Assembly (NCBI GenBank): GCA_000697665.1 | Contig: KL197717.1 | Location: 665,811 to 729,810, forward strand | DNA: 64,000 nt | Direction: 5' to 3' | From: Jaapia argillacea MUCL 33604 | Taxonomy: Eukaryota > Basidiomycota > Agaricomycetes > Jaapiales > Jaapiaceae | In this document: positions 1 to 12,090 of the stretch, piece by piece | How the letters are laid out: each line of letters starts with the position of its first letter | How positions within the stretch are numbered: the stretch's first letter is position 1 | Notes under the pieces: generated by a model | Databases searched by the model: none | What the model saw: the letters and a program-made list of their open reading frames with translations, nothing else | What the model was told of the DNA's origin: nothing | Made by a program: the position numbers and the translations under genes

Positions 1-2450
1 AATGACCAGCGGGAGGTGACCACCTACCATTTAGTGTACACATTAAGGTATACTCGACAAGATAGTTTTCGCTATCTCACCTTCTTTTCCTTGACATCAA
101 ACAGTACGATCTTGCCGGTGCTCTGGTGATCGAGTCAGTGGCCGAAATAGAAACGAAGAAGCCCAAGAAAACTGACATCTCCAGCCACGAGGAGAGAGCC
201 GTTGGGGGAGAACGCCAGGGCCGTGACGGAGCCCTTGTTACCTTCAAGGTTCGCAGTTTCCCGTAATTGTTTTCCATCCCACTCATTGAGGCGTATCTTT
301 TGATCCTAAAGGAACGGTCATTAGGGATGCGTGGAAATCGCCGAGCAGTTTGGACACTATAAGCTCACCTCGCCGCCTATGACCACAAGAGAACCATGTG
401 ATGCAATGGCACTTGGTGTGAACTTGGTCGAAGTCTCGAAGACCTTTTGATTGGATCGGAATGCTTCGACGTTCTGCGCCTCCGCGACAAATACAGTGCC
501 GTCACCAGCGACAGCGACAGATTTGGGTTGTGAGCTTGTGGATGCCGCCGCCGAGCTATATAAAATCACGAGAGGGTTATTCACTGTGCGACATAAGCAG
601 GCAGGGGGAACGACGAACGTGAACTTCGAACCCTCAATTTCCCTGAGGCGATCATCGAAGCCGACGGAAAACACCATGCCATCGGGCGCGACAGAGAGAC
701 TAGTTACGAGATTTGTGTGACCTTCACCTTCAACATATGATGCATCTCCCGTCGTCGACGAGAACTGCAGTATCCGACCCTCCGCCGTCCCAGCTAGGAA
801 GGTATCTGAAGCCACCGGCACGGTTGCAGTGACCGCTTTAGTAGCTCCCTAAAATAAACCGGTATTAAGGTTCCCCGACGGTAAAGGGGCGGATCGATGC
901 AAGTAAAATTCATCGCGCACGGTAACCACCCTAACTGGTTTGTCCTCACTCCTTCGGTCGAGGACGTTTAGGTCACCCGACATTGAGAGCGAAACGATGG
1001 TGTCATTGCCTAGCCATATGTTCCCGACCTGCTGGTGATTGACACCGGAGCCAAGCGTCCATGTCGTAATAGATTTGCGATTTTCCACGTCCCCTGCGTG
1101 ACAGAACCTTAACGCATCGTCCTATGAAAAAAGAACAAAGTCCTTACACAGCTTTACAGTGCAATCGGCGGAGGATGTCACGAGCGACTTGTTATCCGAG
1201 TTCCAGTTGCCAGCCATCTGTCAAAGTCAAAGAAGAGGATGATCCGAGATCTTATCTACATGCACCAAACAGCACAGCTTACGATGGTTCCTTTGTGCCC
1301 ATTGTCAGTCAGCTCAGCAGCCGTCTCGCCAGTCAATCCGTCGTAGATGAAGATCTTAGCATCAGAACCCACACTGGCAAAGTGGCTGCCAGATGGCGCA
1401 TATCGAATATCCTGAACAAATTTTGTGTGGGTCTTGATGGTCTGGAGACAACGCGCTGCGTCAATCGATGGCGGATATGAACTCGACAGTGAGTTCCCGT
1501 CATTACCTTGTCAAACTTGTAGGGTGTCCCTGCAACAGCGTGTAAGTCAGAACAAAAGGGACGAAATACTGCACGCACCGAGGTGGAATACAATAGTCGT
1601 GTCGTCACTAGCTGTTACGGCTCGATATGGGCGCTGTGAGCGGATAGAAACAGCGTTGATGGGCTGTGATAAACGGGAAATTAGATAGAAGCTCCAAGGC
1701 CGAGTCGTGTCGACCTGCCGACCTTCTGATGGCCCATGATTTCCCCTACAGACGATCCCGTGTCCATCATGAAAGCGTGGCCGAATCTAGGAGAGGGGGG
1801 TCACCGATGACGGACGGATCTCTGCGAAATGATTTACTTCTCTCTTCCATCCCCGACCGCAATTATTCGTTTGCTTTCACCGTCCCATTCAAGGTCATTA
1901 CTGCTCGCATTTCCATTAGATCACTAGCGCGGTGTGGGGACGTTTCGGATTCACGCACATTCTCCCGGAGATGACTTTGTACTCGGCTTTGAGTGTTTGA
2001 TCACCACCGACAGTGTCCCAGATCCGAACTTCAATTGGGGGTAATGATGGACAGCTGAACACGACGCGTTTTCAATTCAGAGTGATGACATGGACGCACC
2101 GGTGCCGGAGGCATCTCCAGAGGCACAGTAATATCCCGAAGGCGAGAACCGAGCAACAGTCGCGTTTTGTGTATGGCCTGAGTACGCGGTTGCAATGGCA
2201 GGATTCTATCGGCGCCGGTGAGCCTCCATAGAAGCTTGCAGCCATGTGGATCTTTCACACTAACATTAAGATCCCGAATCTGAAGTATGCTCAGTCACTC
2301 TATGAAAGCCACAGGGTAAAGAGAGGTACGTACAATAACTGTCTTTCCGTTCGTGTAGATAATCTTGTCCTTGCTAGCACTGAGCTTCGTTGCCACTCCC
2401 CGAGTGGTGCTGGGGTTGCACGGGAACAGACTAGACACTTTGTAGGACAT
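1..2450 (-). CDS. AIP1: Actin-interacting protein 1 (AIP1/WDR1 family), 3' end outside window
   Basis: WD40-repeat protein that in this family works with cofilin to disassemble actin filaments in the cytoplasm. The start is the ATG at 2450, giving MSYKVSSLFPCNPSTTRGVA, which fits the AIP1 N-terminus. It is followed by an intron beginning GTACGT and then IRDLNV. Further exons read ATAYSGHTQNATVARFSPSG, then KTIKTHTKFVQDIRYAPSGS with ASVGSDAKIFIYDGLTGET, all typical AIP1 blade sequences. At 849-1080 the QVGNIWLGNDTIVSLSMSGD stretch is the characteristic second-propeller entry. The last visible exons give KIRLNEWDGKQLRETANLEG and STGKIVLFDVKEKK. An acceptor near position 25 opens an exon (VVTSRWS) that runs off the window. 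There are many short introns. The family assignment is firm; some exon edges are approximate. Confidence 0.9.
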
Positions 2451-2789
2451 ATTGCGATGGGCGATATGAAAGTAATGCTTTCAAGATGAGGGGGATTTGT
2501 AGGTCGTAGAACCCACTGCGGGCAACGGTGTTCAATCACCACTCCAAAGATAGGGGCTAATTGATGTTGGATATTCCTTTTTTGGTAATGATCTCGGAAC
2601 CAAAATATTCTGTCAAACTCAAGCTCGGCAACGCTCATTGCGAATTTGCAGATTAGCAGTACGTCGAACTGTAGTTCTGTGGCACAACGTCGACGTCAGC
2701 AACGGTTCAAAATACCTCATCGTCTCCATCAGCAGATCAAACTTAATATACAACGCCAAAGCGCACAAAAAATCACCGAAGGGACCAAC

Positions 2790-4271
2790 TCATTCACCCG
2801 ACACATCTGCGTAATTTTTGAGAGGGTTTTTCCTCAACGCCTCAGCTTCACTTGACGGCCCAACATCAGCTTCACCAGCACGTTTGGCTCTCATCACCGA
2901 TTCCGACACAGGTGTTCTCGGATGAGAGGGAGTCGTAGGCGCGCTCTGAATAATTATAGCCGGGGTCAACGAACGATTCATGCTAGCTATCAAGCGAGCG
3001 GCTCACCTCATCGCGGAAAGGTGTAAAACTTGGTGTCGAAGGAACCCCACCTGGCTCGTCACGGAATGGGGAGAACCCAGTTGATTTGGAAGGCGTCTGA
3101 GGGACGGCAGGTTTATCCTTTTCTTTCTTCTTGGAAACTGGAACAGGTGGAGGTGGCATCTCTGCAGCCTCAGCCGCGGTAGCTTCCTCAGAACCAGGCT
3201 CTGGGTCTCTAAACACCATAATCCTCGACGGGGCCCCACCCGACCGTGAGGTCGAAGACCCAGAAGCAGTCCTCCGACTTGATCCTGCTCGAATCGTCGT
3301 ACCAGCTGCCTTTTTCACTTCAGGAATATTTTCCTTGACGCGTGATTTACGAGTACCGAGTTCCGGATAGGGATTCGTTTCCGAGGAGGACGATTGTGAA
3401 CCTGTAGGGTCGACAAAGATCTGCATACGAGCATTCGGTGGTGCCCTTGTAGGAGCTGCAGCGGTAGAAAAGACGTCACCCTGCTCAGAGGCTGGCGTGG
3501 AAGTGGATGTTGTGGCCAAAGCTGCTCTCCGAGTCCTGGATGACGATTCAGGCGCTGCAGCGGGTGGGGGGTTTGCAGCAGGTGCAGACACCATCATTCT
3601 TTTCTGAAATTCGCGATGCTTGTTCTTGAGACGATCCAGAGGTGAAGCTTGCCTCGCGATAGCCAATAGATAAATTTCGTCGGCTTCCGTTCGGCTGTCT
3701 GTTTTGTTGGTGGGGTGGTAACGAAGAAAGTGATGAGTTTGACTCACCGACCGCTCCGCTCCAAGGCGAGTGCATACTCTTCATACATCAGAGCAAAATC
3801 CGTCCCTATCTCGTTCGCCATCAAGAACTTATAGATGATGGCGGGTCTCTCGACGTAGGAGGCGTAGAGAGTCCAGAGCTTCAAGTACCTCAAGTCGTTT
3901 CGCCATTTCCCATCCCTATCATCCTTCAAAACCCTAGTAGCCTCCTCTAATAACTCCAGTAACCCAGATTCGGCGCTGTGGCCTTGAGGGTAGTTCTCTA
4001 CCGTCCAATACACCAACTGACAGTACGCATCCAAAGGGTCATCATCTTCATCCTCCAAAGCAACCTCGACATTAATTCTAAGGCGGTTTCTGGTGGAAGC
4101 GAGGCGAGCGTCGCGTTGTGAATGTGGAGTAGAAAGGATGGCGGAGAGGGTTGTTGCTCGTCGACCTGAAGCCAACGGCTGGATATTTTCCTTGGCCGCC
4201 TCGAGTACGTCACAGTCTACAATGGCCGGCACATCGTCTTGAAACACGTCGTCGATGGCTGGCGCCGACAT
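2790..4271 (-). CDS. mad3: Spindle assembly checkpoint protein Mad3/BubR1-like (no kinase domain)
   Basis: Component of the mitotic checkpoint complex that inhibits APC/C-Cdc20. Exon 1 (4271 to about 3747) holds the Mad3/Bub1 homology region I, a TPR-like fold: DPLDAYCQLVYWTVENYPQG, then RNDLRYLKLWTLYASYVERP and FALMYEEYALALERSGR. A GTGAGT...CAG intron joins it in frame to RTEADEIYLLAIARQASPLD. Two KEN boxes are visible, AAKENIQP near residue 30 and RVKENIPE in the middle of exon 2; family knowledge makes these APC/C-Cdc20 contacts. The second half is Ser/Pro-rich and disordered. A last intron (GTGAGC...TTCAG, about 2951-3007) leads to a final exon ending NYADVSGE. The total is about 480 residues with no kinase domain, which argues for Mad3 rather than Bub1. 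Confidence 0.9.
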
Positions 4272-5664
4272 CGAAGGATAGTTTAGCTAGTTGGCTCGGG
4301 TACAATGTTGGGACAGGGTACGAACGGTCACGGTCACGATGTAACGCGTCGCGTCAAGGTTCAATGTGACCGTCACTGACACCTGGCTTCGGACTTTCAC
4401 CTGGTTTTTTAAAAACTTTTATCTCTTCCAGTCACCCAACAATGGCATATTTCTAGTCAACTCTAGTTCCAGAAAGCCCCCAGCAAAGATCTCATCAAGT
4501 GGAACATCTACCACAAGGAAGGGAAGCGAATGCTGGCGGCTGAGGGTTATGCAAGCTTATGTAAAATCGCGTGCAAATTCAGTGCACTGTGATCGACGTG
4601 AAATCCCTTTCAGATCTCTGTGCTCCTCACCAGTAAAGGGACCCCATGCTGGGGGTATACACAGCTGTCGGTTCTCATCCAGATCTCTTCATCGTTCGAG
4701 GAATCAATTCAGCCGGTTTACTTCGCCAGTTGGATCCTTGGAGACACCTCACAGCCTTCTCCTGTGGGCGTGAATGATGTAGCCACTTGTTAGCGCTCTC
4801 CGATCGGTGACCACGCCTTATTAGATTGGTGGATCGTGAGAGGACGCTGACCCATTGCCTGCGGCAGTAGAAGACGGGAAAGCTCGACTTCGTTCATCCG
4901 TCAGGACTTGGGGCCTGGGGTTTTTTTTGAGGGGGGCAGGGGAACGCATGGTTTCAGATCAGAGGGATATGGTTCGGCCAAGAGAGGTTGGTTATTTGAC
5001 CTGGTTGTTGAAGATTATCCAGTCGAACGGGCAAGGATAGGAATCCCAGCAAGCTAGCTAACGACGAAGGATGGATGAGCTCCCTTCGAAATTGGGTCCG
5101 ACGCTGATAGATGATGTCGAGATTGTTCGAAGACAATAATTGTAGTCTGGGAATTCTCCTCCACTAACTGTGGATTCGAGAGATTAACGGAGGCGAAGTC
5201 TCCTAGGATCTTTGAGGGAGCTCCTTCACCATGTTAGGGAGGTTGGTTCGTACGGAATGCCGATGATTCTAAAATATCGAACTCTGAGTGCCCATGCTGT
5301 TCTCGAGCACTTCGGGCATCCACTGACAGTGAGGTCACCTCGCCAACCTTCTCTTTCGGCCCGCATGTCTTTTCGGAGCCTCGGTCGACGATGGTAAAAC
5401 TCATTTTGCGAAAGTTTACCCCGCATTTTCGCCACAAATCTATCATCTGGTCATCGACAACCTACTATCTCGACGATTCCTCTGCTTGACTGAACCGTTG
5501 TACAAGTCGCAAGACCGATTCTCGGGGGTGTGCCGTAGGGCCGAAAGAAGCGGAGCTGTCAGACATGTGGGGAAACCTGAGACGAAGAAGCAAACACTCG
5601 GACTCTGCATCCAACTTCTCAACGTCGTTGGCGCTGCCCCACTCCATAAATACGACATCAACCC
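4272..5664. other. Intergenic region, no gene recognised
   Basis: About 1.4 kb between the divergent mad3 and MFS permease genes, so it must hold both promoters. Open frames on both strands are short and show no family features or convincing splice joins. I see no tRNA-like or repeat structure. Confidence 0.5.
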
Positions 5665-8039
5665 ATGTCTTCTCTTCCCGCACCAAGAGGCTATCAACCA
5701 ATACCAGGTTCATCCGATATGGCCAGCGTTATCGATACACAAGCAGATTCATACGGCGACGACAAGGATGCCCAGGTCGGCGTTACAGACCTCAACAAAT
5801 CTCTGACTTCAGAAGGTCCATTCGAGAAATCTGAAGAGGAGAAGAGGTTGGTGAGGAAGTTGGATCGCCTGATATTGCCTTTTGCTTGTCTCTTGTACTT
5901 GTTTGCTTGTAAGTCACCCTTCAACTCGTACTCTCATAGGGGCGAAGGACGAAAAGGCTCATGGAAACGAGTTAGACTTGGACAGAACGAACCTCGGTAA
6001 TGCTCGACTCCAAGGGTTACCTCAAGATGCCTTGGGAGGAGATCCAACAGGCAATCTCTACGCTTGGGTCAACTCTGTCTTTTTCTTCTCATACGTTCGT
6101 CCTCTCACCCACCTCATCACCCGTAAAAACCCCAATACTAAAAACCGCTCCAGATTCTATGTCAAATACCCGCTACAGTCATCTCGAAGTTATACCCTCC
6201 TCGAGTGTGGCTAGCATGTGCAGCGATTGGATGGGGTACATGTTCAACTTTGATGGTACGCGTTCCCTCCTCTCTCCCCCTCCCCCACCAACACCAACCC
6301 TACTACTACAGTCAACTGCATACAACCCAGCCGGTCTTATGGTAGCCAGAGTATTGTTAGGCGTATTCGAAGCAGGGTTCGGTCCCGCAATCCCCTTATA
6401 CTTTTGTATGTTCCCTCTACGCAATTACCCTCTGTAGCCCCTCTGACACGACGACAGCACTGTTCTACACTAAGAGCGAAATGGGCTTGAGGATGGCATA
6501 TTGGTTCGGCTTCGCAGCCGTAGCAGGTGCCTTTGGTGGTCTAATAGCCTTCGGGATCCAACACGCTCATACTGCGATTGCAAACTGGAGACTCTTGTTC
6601 ATCGTCGAGGTACGTCCACCACCCTTCGTTTTCTCCCCCAAAAAACTCAATGAGTTGGCTGCACTTAAAAGGGCATACCATCCGTCCTCCTTGGATTTGG
6701 CGCGCTGTTTTATTTACCAAACAGACCTGAGATGTCTGATGTCTTCACTGAGGAAGAACGTCAACTTGCGATTGAACGTATGAATAGAGACCAGACGGGG
6801 GATGTGGGGTTGACGGTTAATAAGAGTACGTACCCTCTACTTATCCCTCGATTTGTTATTTCTCATTGGCATGTCAACCCAATTAGAGCATATATGGGCC
6901 GCTTTGAAAGATTGGAGGGTCGGTCATCATCACCCGTACACTCCCTCCATTTCTAATGCCTCATCTAGATATACATGGGAGGTGTAGTCTACTTTGGCCT
7001 AAACTGCGCTCTCGCCTCCATCTCAGCTTTCCTCCCAACCATAATCAAGACTTTCGGATATAGTCAGTCCTCACCCCTATCACTCAAAAAAACCCAAGTT
7101 CTAAAGAACTCTTTTGTTTTGCGCACTAGCTAACGCCCTCGCTCAACTACTTACCGTACCACCATACGCCGTCGCCGCCATCTTCTTATGCCTCTGCGCT
7201 TACATCTCAGATCGAATCCAATCTAGAGGGCTTATCATGGCTGGGTCATGTGCATTGGGCGGCATAGGTTACCTGTATGTACCCATGATCTCCCTTTCGA
7301 ACTCTTCCTTACTCATAAAGCGGTTGGACCCCTTTCAAGCTTGGTCCTAACCGTCCAAGAGAACATGCACGTCAGGTATTTTGCCACCTTTTGCATCACT
7401 AGTGGTACGTATACCACTATCGGCGTGATTATCGCTTGGTGTAAGTCCCCTTCCCCACATACACACCGCCCTAAAAATCTCTGAGGGAATACGATGATTT
7501 AGACGCACATAATTTGGGATCGGAGACGAAGAAGGCGACGGGTATACCGATGTTCATGGCCATCGGACAATGTGGCAGTGTCCTAGGATCGCAACTCTAT
7601 CCCATCACAGACGGTCCCAAATATATGTGAGTGTCCTTGCGCATGTCGTCGGTGTGGCCGATTCTGATGGTTCACCCATTAATTTAGTAAGGGATTTGCT
7701 GGTGAGTTGGTTTGTTGTTCGAGGTGAATGGATAGAAACCGATGTTGCGTTTTAGTCACCTGCGCTCTCGAATTCTTGGCTGCTATATGCTGCGTGATCC
7801 TTTCGGTATGTCGTTCCTTACGATTCTCCATCCTCTCTTGACGCATCGCTTCCCACAAATAGGTGTCATATCGGATGGATAACCGCCGTCGAGATCGTTT
7901 GTATGGTCGCCCTCGACCTGATACGAAAGTGGACACGTCGGAGCTTGCTGATAAGGTGAACACCATTCCGTTCCATTCGTCGTGCCATCATTGACTTCTT
8001 ATTTGATACTAGGCGCCTGAGTTCCGCTATGTTATATAA
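5665..8039 (+). CDS. MFS permease, anion:cation symporter (ACS; Dal5/Tna1-like) family
   Basis: Plasma-membrane major facilitator with about 12 membrane helices, interrupted by many short introns. The start at 5665 gives a hydrophilic N-tail, then EEEKRLVRKLDRLILPFACL (helix 1). The next exon opens with LDRTNLGNARLQGLPQDALG, the classic ACS-family loop after helix 1. Later exons read PAGLMVARVLLGVFEAGFGP, MGLRMAYWFGFAAVAGAFGG, then the central-loop signature LPNRPEMSDVFTEEERQLAI. C-terminal exons include GIPMFMAIGQCGSVLGSQLY. The protein ends FRYVI at a stop at 8037-8039 after a final intron. The ending and the NRPE motif are typical of allantoate/nicotinate/vitamin permeases. The substrate cannot be told from sequence. 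Confidence 0.88.
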
Positions 8040-8164
8040 TTGTTGTTCAGAAGATATTTGTATGATTATTGTTTGTGGATTTTATGATATTAACGAGTTG
8101 GAATTTGAATGATCTTTCGACCTTCGGTATGAAGATAAGAGTGTCACTGTCGTCAATCCAAAAT

Positions 8165-9553
8165 CTAGGGTCTCCAAGTGTCATTCCCGTCAGGGGCGAC
8201 AGCCTCACCTTCTCCTAAAAGGGTCAAGATCTCTTCCGCGATCTTGGTGACCTCCGGGAGATGCTCTCCAGCATCGCCATCCAGCCAATCCGTCACTACC
8301 TTGGCAACGATGCTCTTCTCTACCTCCCAAGGTGGCCGCAAATCATCGACCGCCTCCGTCCATCGCGAGGTACTCTCCCCATTCATTGATCGAGGAACAA
8401 GGTATCGCCATCTAATCATCTCAAAATATTCCTTCCAACTCCATCCAAAATTCCGTAAGGTTAGGTCTTGGACGAGAACAGAGACTTCGGAGCTTGATCC
8501 GAGGTCAAATCCCTCTAGCGCGAGTTCGCCGAGACGAACTTCTTCTGACAATGCAGCCGACATTCGGGACAGGCAGGATGCGTTGGCCCAGTTGTGATTG
8601 ATGGAAAGTGTCTCGCTGAGGCGTAGAAACGCATTTAGATGCGACTGGAGGGTAGATAGAGCAATGCTCACCCAAAATTCTTGACCTGTAAAGGTTCCAA
8701 TTCTTAGCCATGGAAAAACAGTTGGAAAGGTGTACAAACCTCGTGAAGCCATCCAGACGGAACAAACACACTCTCGCCGGGATACTGCCAAACAGTCAAG
8801 ACCGCATCTCTAGCCTTTCCAATATTTGGATAATCCCGTTCCACTCCTTCTCCAAACAACTCTGCCGGCATATCTCCCGTCTTACTGTCCCGAACGAGAT
8901 GAGCGAGTTCGGGTGGAACGAATCGCCATCTCTTGATGCCAGCCAACGAACAGCTCCAGGAATGACTGGCGTAGACGTCTCGATGAAAGTTGGTCGTCGT
9001 GCCCGATTGTCCGAGATAGACGAAACGGAAATCGTCTTCCCCCTTGGATTGGGAAGCAGCTGTGTAGCTGTTCAACCAGTCATCTGCGAAGAGTGGTGGT
9101 GTTTCGTATGCGGATGATTGTCCTGCGATGCACAAATGGAAGTCCTTGGTGCTCGAAATGAGTAATTGGGAAAGGACGTTAGAGTTTGAAAGGTACCTTC
9201 ATGTACACCCCAGCCGAGGGGTTGGTTCGCCAAATGGTTGCAAACTCGGGGAAAGTCATTTGCGATCTCTGTTGCCCTCCACATTCATCAGACTCGAGAC
9301 AGAAAGCCACCTCCACTGTACAAGATTCGAAAGCGGACTCGAGAGCGTCGATGTCAGGGACAGTAGGGCCGGGATCGGAGTGTCTGACCCATTCACTCGA
9401 GGCTTTCCATGAGAATATCTCTGGCATGGATATCAGGCATGGCTTCAAGGGGAGGAGGCAGCAGTTTAGGAAAGTTGGGTATGTGGGGGTATCGTGAAGA
9501 AAGTCTATATCGTGCACTCTGGTCGTGGCAGATGGAGGAATCTCGCATGTCAT
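8165..9553 (-). CDS. JmjC-domain 2-oxoglutarate/Fe(II) dioxygenase, JMJD4-like
   Basis: Predicted protein hydroxylase. Human JMJD4 hydroxylates a lysine of the translation release factor eRF1, so a role in translation termination is possible by family analogy. The likely start is the ATG at 9553 (MTCEIPPSATTRVHDIDFLH); the upstream frame has no ATG. An intron at about 9195-9143 joins YMK to DFHLCIAGQSSAYETPPLFA and then DDWLNSY, the JMJD4 landmark. The cupin core shows the iron-binding HxD in TTTNFHRDVYASHSWS and the second histidine in VPSGWLHE. Two closely spaced introns, separated by a tiny exon (VKNFG), connect this to ETLSINHNW, a sequence typical of JMJD4. The C-terminal helical region ends at a stop at 8165. 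Metal ligands are intact. Confidence 0.85.
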
Positions 9554-9679
9554 GGAGATGGTCAAAGATATGATCCATGATACCAACTGGAACGAGTGAA
9601 CCTCCGAGGGGCACCGCTTATCGCAAATCGTGTTCGCTGTTCAGAGTTTGGTCAAGATTGGAGCGGATATCCAATAAGT

Positions 9680-9702
9680 CACGTCACCTGATCTGTGACG
9701 TG
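9680..9702. promoter_or_regulatory. CRE-like palindrome in the duplicated promoter
   Basis: CACGTCAC, a 7-nt spacer, then GTGACGTG: perfect 8-bp inverted arms containing TGACGT (bZIP/CRE-like). It lies upstream of the Tyr-rich gene copy A and of the divergent JMJD4-like gene. Copy B keeps it at 28601-28623 with one arm base changed. A regulatory role is inferred. Confidence 0.4.
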
Positions 9703-9744
9703 CCTCGCGTCAAAACCCCCATGCTTGGTGGTCGACCCTCGAGC

Positions 9745-10399
9745 ATGTCGCGTTTTTCTTCCCGTAGCTCCCAAGAACGACAGGGATCGTCTACATATTC
9801 TATCACAAAGTCCTATGGCGGCTATAACAACTTCATGGCGTCTTTTGGGCTCAAACTTGGTGAGTTTGATGAGGCTAGGGAGATTGTGGAGGGTTTGAAG
9901 GCTGAGGATCTGGATGGGCAAGATTATGAGTCCTCTGGTAGGGCTTCTCAAGGATCTGTTGATAAAAGTCAGGAGTATAATCGTGGTGGATCTAAGTACG
10001 AGTATGAGGAACGATGAGGGGGTGATGCTTCCAGTGGTTCGTACGATTATCAGAGTTACCCGACTCGAGATGAAGAGGGTGCAGGATTGGAGAGGTGAAC
10101 CGACTAGCTCATATGATGAAGGTGATCTTGTCTGTAGATGCTTCGTCCAGTGGTTGATCCCCAAGAATATTCGCAGAGCGTCAGCCTGAGTCCGATCATT
10201 CCCATGGCCAATTGTCGGCGAACGAGTGGAATGGAGGCAACTATGTCTCTGAAGAACATTCGGAAGGCAGTGATGGAGGAGGATACGATTATCCCATTCC
10301 GGTGCAGGTGGATATGATGGTTATGGAGGAGGCGAATACGATGACTATGGTGCAGACGACTACAACGACTACGATGACGAAGGTGGGGACTACTATTAG
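9745..10399 (+). pseudogene. Tyr/Asp/Gly-rich protein gene, copy A (broken)
   Basis: Paralogue of the gene at 27880-28546 (-). The ATG at 9745 opens a frame containing TYSITKSYGGYNNFMASFGL, almost identical to copy B. The frame hits a TGA at about 10015 (after KYEYEER), where copy B continues through a Gly-rich stretch. The same intron is recognisable (GTGATC... to TTCGCAG, about 10119-10175). In the second exon a 1-bp loss relative to copy B (near 10295) shifts the Tyr/Asp-rich tail out of frame. Two independent lesions make a functional product unlikely. Confidence 0.7.
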
Positions 10400-10661
10400 G
10401 TTTGATCATTTCTGGAATGGATGCACGATACTAGTATCAAGTATGCCACAGGGAAAACAACCTTTGAAAGGAAATGGGATCAACATGATTCGGTATTGAA
10501 CGGCCACCCCATTCTGCTCAACAGCAACACTCCTGCAAAGTGGATTGCTACGATGACTGTGAACCAGATACAAAACTAATAGCACAAAGACGGGAAAGGC
10601 ACCCTTCTACAACTTTCATGGGGGCTAAAACGAAGCAGTTATCTATGGCACAGGCCCTATG

Positions 10662-11935
10662 TCAATGATAACATCCCCGCCAATTCAGATCCTCACGATA
10701 GTGGACACTGCTCTGTTTCGCTCCATAGGCATTGGTAGATCCGGGGGTGTGCCGACAACAATGTCCCCGCCAGTCGACACCCTCACGAATCCACTCCATT
10801 CTGTGATATGGGCTACTTCTGGGGACTGCTAAAGGCCCGCCGACAACCTCAACCACGATTTCCTGTCTCACTACATCTTCAGATGGACCACGAACCGGAC
10901 CGTAATTCGGATCCGCTCGAAGCGGCTGGGTTTTGTCCCTCGAGATGGATGAGAGCGTCTCGCGGATGATGTTGGGGGTGTCGACTGTAAACGGTATGAT
11001 AGACAAGCATTAGCTGAGGTAATTTAAATTTCACAGGAGATGATTGCTGAGCACGTACCAAGCGAGTACGTTTCCAATGAGCCGGTAGTTTGAAACGAAA
11101 TCAGCGATATCTCGTAGAGATTGCCCTTCTGAAAGTCAACATAAACGCGGCCACCAAAAAGCCGCCTTTCAAATTCAGACCCTGCTCTTTCACTAGCGAT
11201 GTCCCGGTGGTTGGAGAGTCCGACGTCAGTGGGTGTTGTGATATATGAACCGAGCACTCCACGAGCGAGAGAATGGGTGAACCCGTGCAATAGAGTGAGA
11301 TAAAAAATCAACCGAGCGCCGCCATAGGAGGGACCACACTGTTCGATTTTGAAAGTGAGTAAATGACGAACGAGATGTCGCATGAATATGACTCACAGGG
11401 GATTGGAACATGAAAGAGACACAAGCGTCGATTGATGTAGATAGTAGGGCACAGGATCGAGGGCTCACCCATAACCATGTTGGTTGCATCATTTCCATCC
11501 TCAGTATCAATCTCACAACCATCATTCGCTTTCTGCTCTGCTTCCGGAATTGAGAACGTATAAATCCACCTCCAGACCATCTTGCCCACATCATCGAACC
11601 CTCCCCTGGACGTGAACACAATTTTCAACTTGGGGGGACACTCGGCAAGACTCGGAATGCTCACCTCCGCGAGAAGGCGTTGATCTTGCTCAAGTTCCTC
11701 CCTCTTCGCCTCCAAGAAACTGGTAAGGTTCGACTCATATGTCCGGAGGGTGGCTTGAACCGATGAGGGAGTGGAAGTATCACTGACCTATGAGATACCC
11801 CAATATGTCGATCGCTAGATCAACTTATTGGGGTATCTCATAGGTTCCTGGTCACCAGCGTAGCTCTCCTTGAAGATGTACAAGAGGATACCAGCGGTCG
11901 ATTGACTTGTGAGCAACTTGTGAGGATACTATTCT
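10662..11935 (-). pseudogene. HxxxH-motif protein gene, copy A (broken)
   Basis: Paralogue of 26415-27690 (+). The core PKLKIVFTSRGGFDDVGKMV is followed by a CPTIYINRRL segment. Next come an intron starting GTGAGTCATATTC and an exon with GGARLIFYLTLLHGFTHSLA and EFERRLFGGRVYVDFQKGNL. The HGFTH pattern resembles a degenerate zincin HxxxH, and the layout recalls hypothetical basidiomycete proteins with an H-E-x-x-H helix followed by an ExG...FE..LFGG stretch; this is a weak family suggestion from memory. Compared with copy B the start codon and about 30 N-terminal codons are deleted. A 60-bp foldback lies in the coding part (11786-11845), and an extra base near 11436 shifts the frame before the intron. 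Confidence 0.65.
11786..11845. repeat. Perfect foldback: 20-bp arms, 20-nt loop
   Basis: The left arm ACCTATGAGATACCCCAATA (11786-11805) is the exact reverse complement of 11826-11845, with a 20-nt loop that itself holds a partial palindrome (TCGATC...GATC). Copy B of the surrounding duplication lacks it, so it arose in, or was lost from, one copy after duplication. It sits inside the decayed coding sequence. Confidence 0.85.
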
Positions 11936-12090
11936 CTGACCGCCGATCGTCGACGATCACTGCAGGCAGGAGGGTCTGGAATGACGAGTCATTGCTTCGA
12001 TCGGCGCAGCTTGAATGATCCTTCCAAATCCGGTCGCCCTGTCGATGTTCAACCTTCGCTGTTTGCACCCCAATCCTGACCCCTAAGTAA

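Larger units (their letters stand above)
9675..12090. repeat. Inverted segmental duplication, copy A (about 2.4 kb)
   Basis: This stretch matches the reverse complement of about 26235-28625 over nearly its whole length, with indels. It contains two convergent genes (Tyr-rich gene on +, HxxxH-protein gene on -), exactly mirroring copy B. Edges are judged by eye. On the left, similarity starts at AAGTCACGTCACCTGATCTG. On the right it ends in the shared tract around 11940-12080, which in copy B reads near 26240-26370. All genes in this copy carry disabling changes. Confidence 0.85.
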
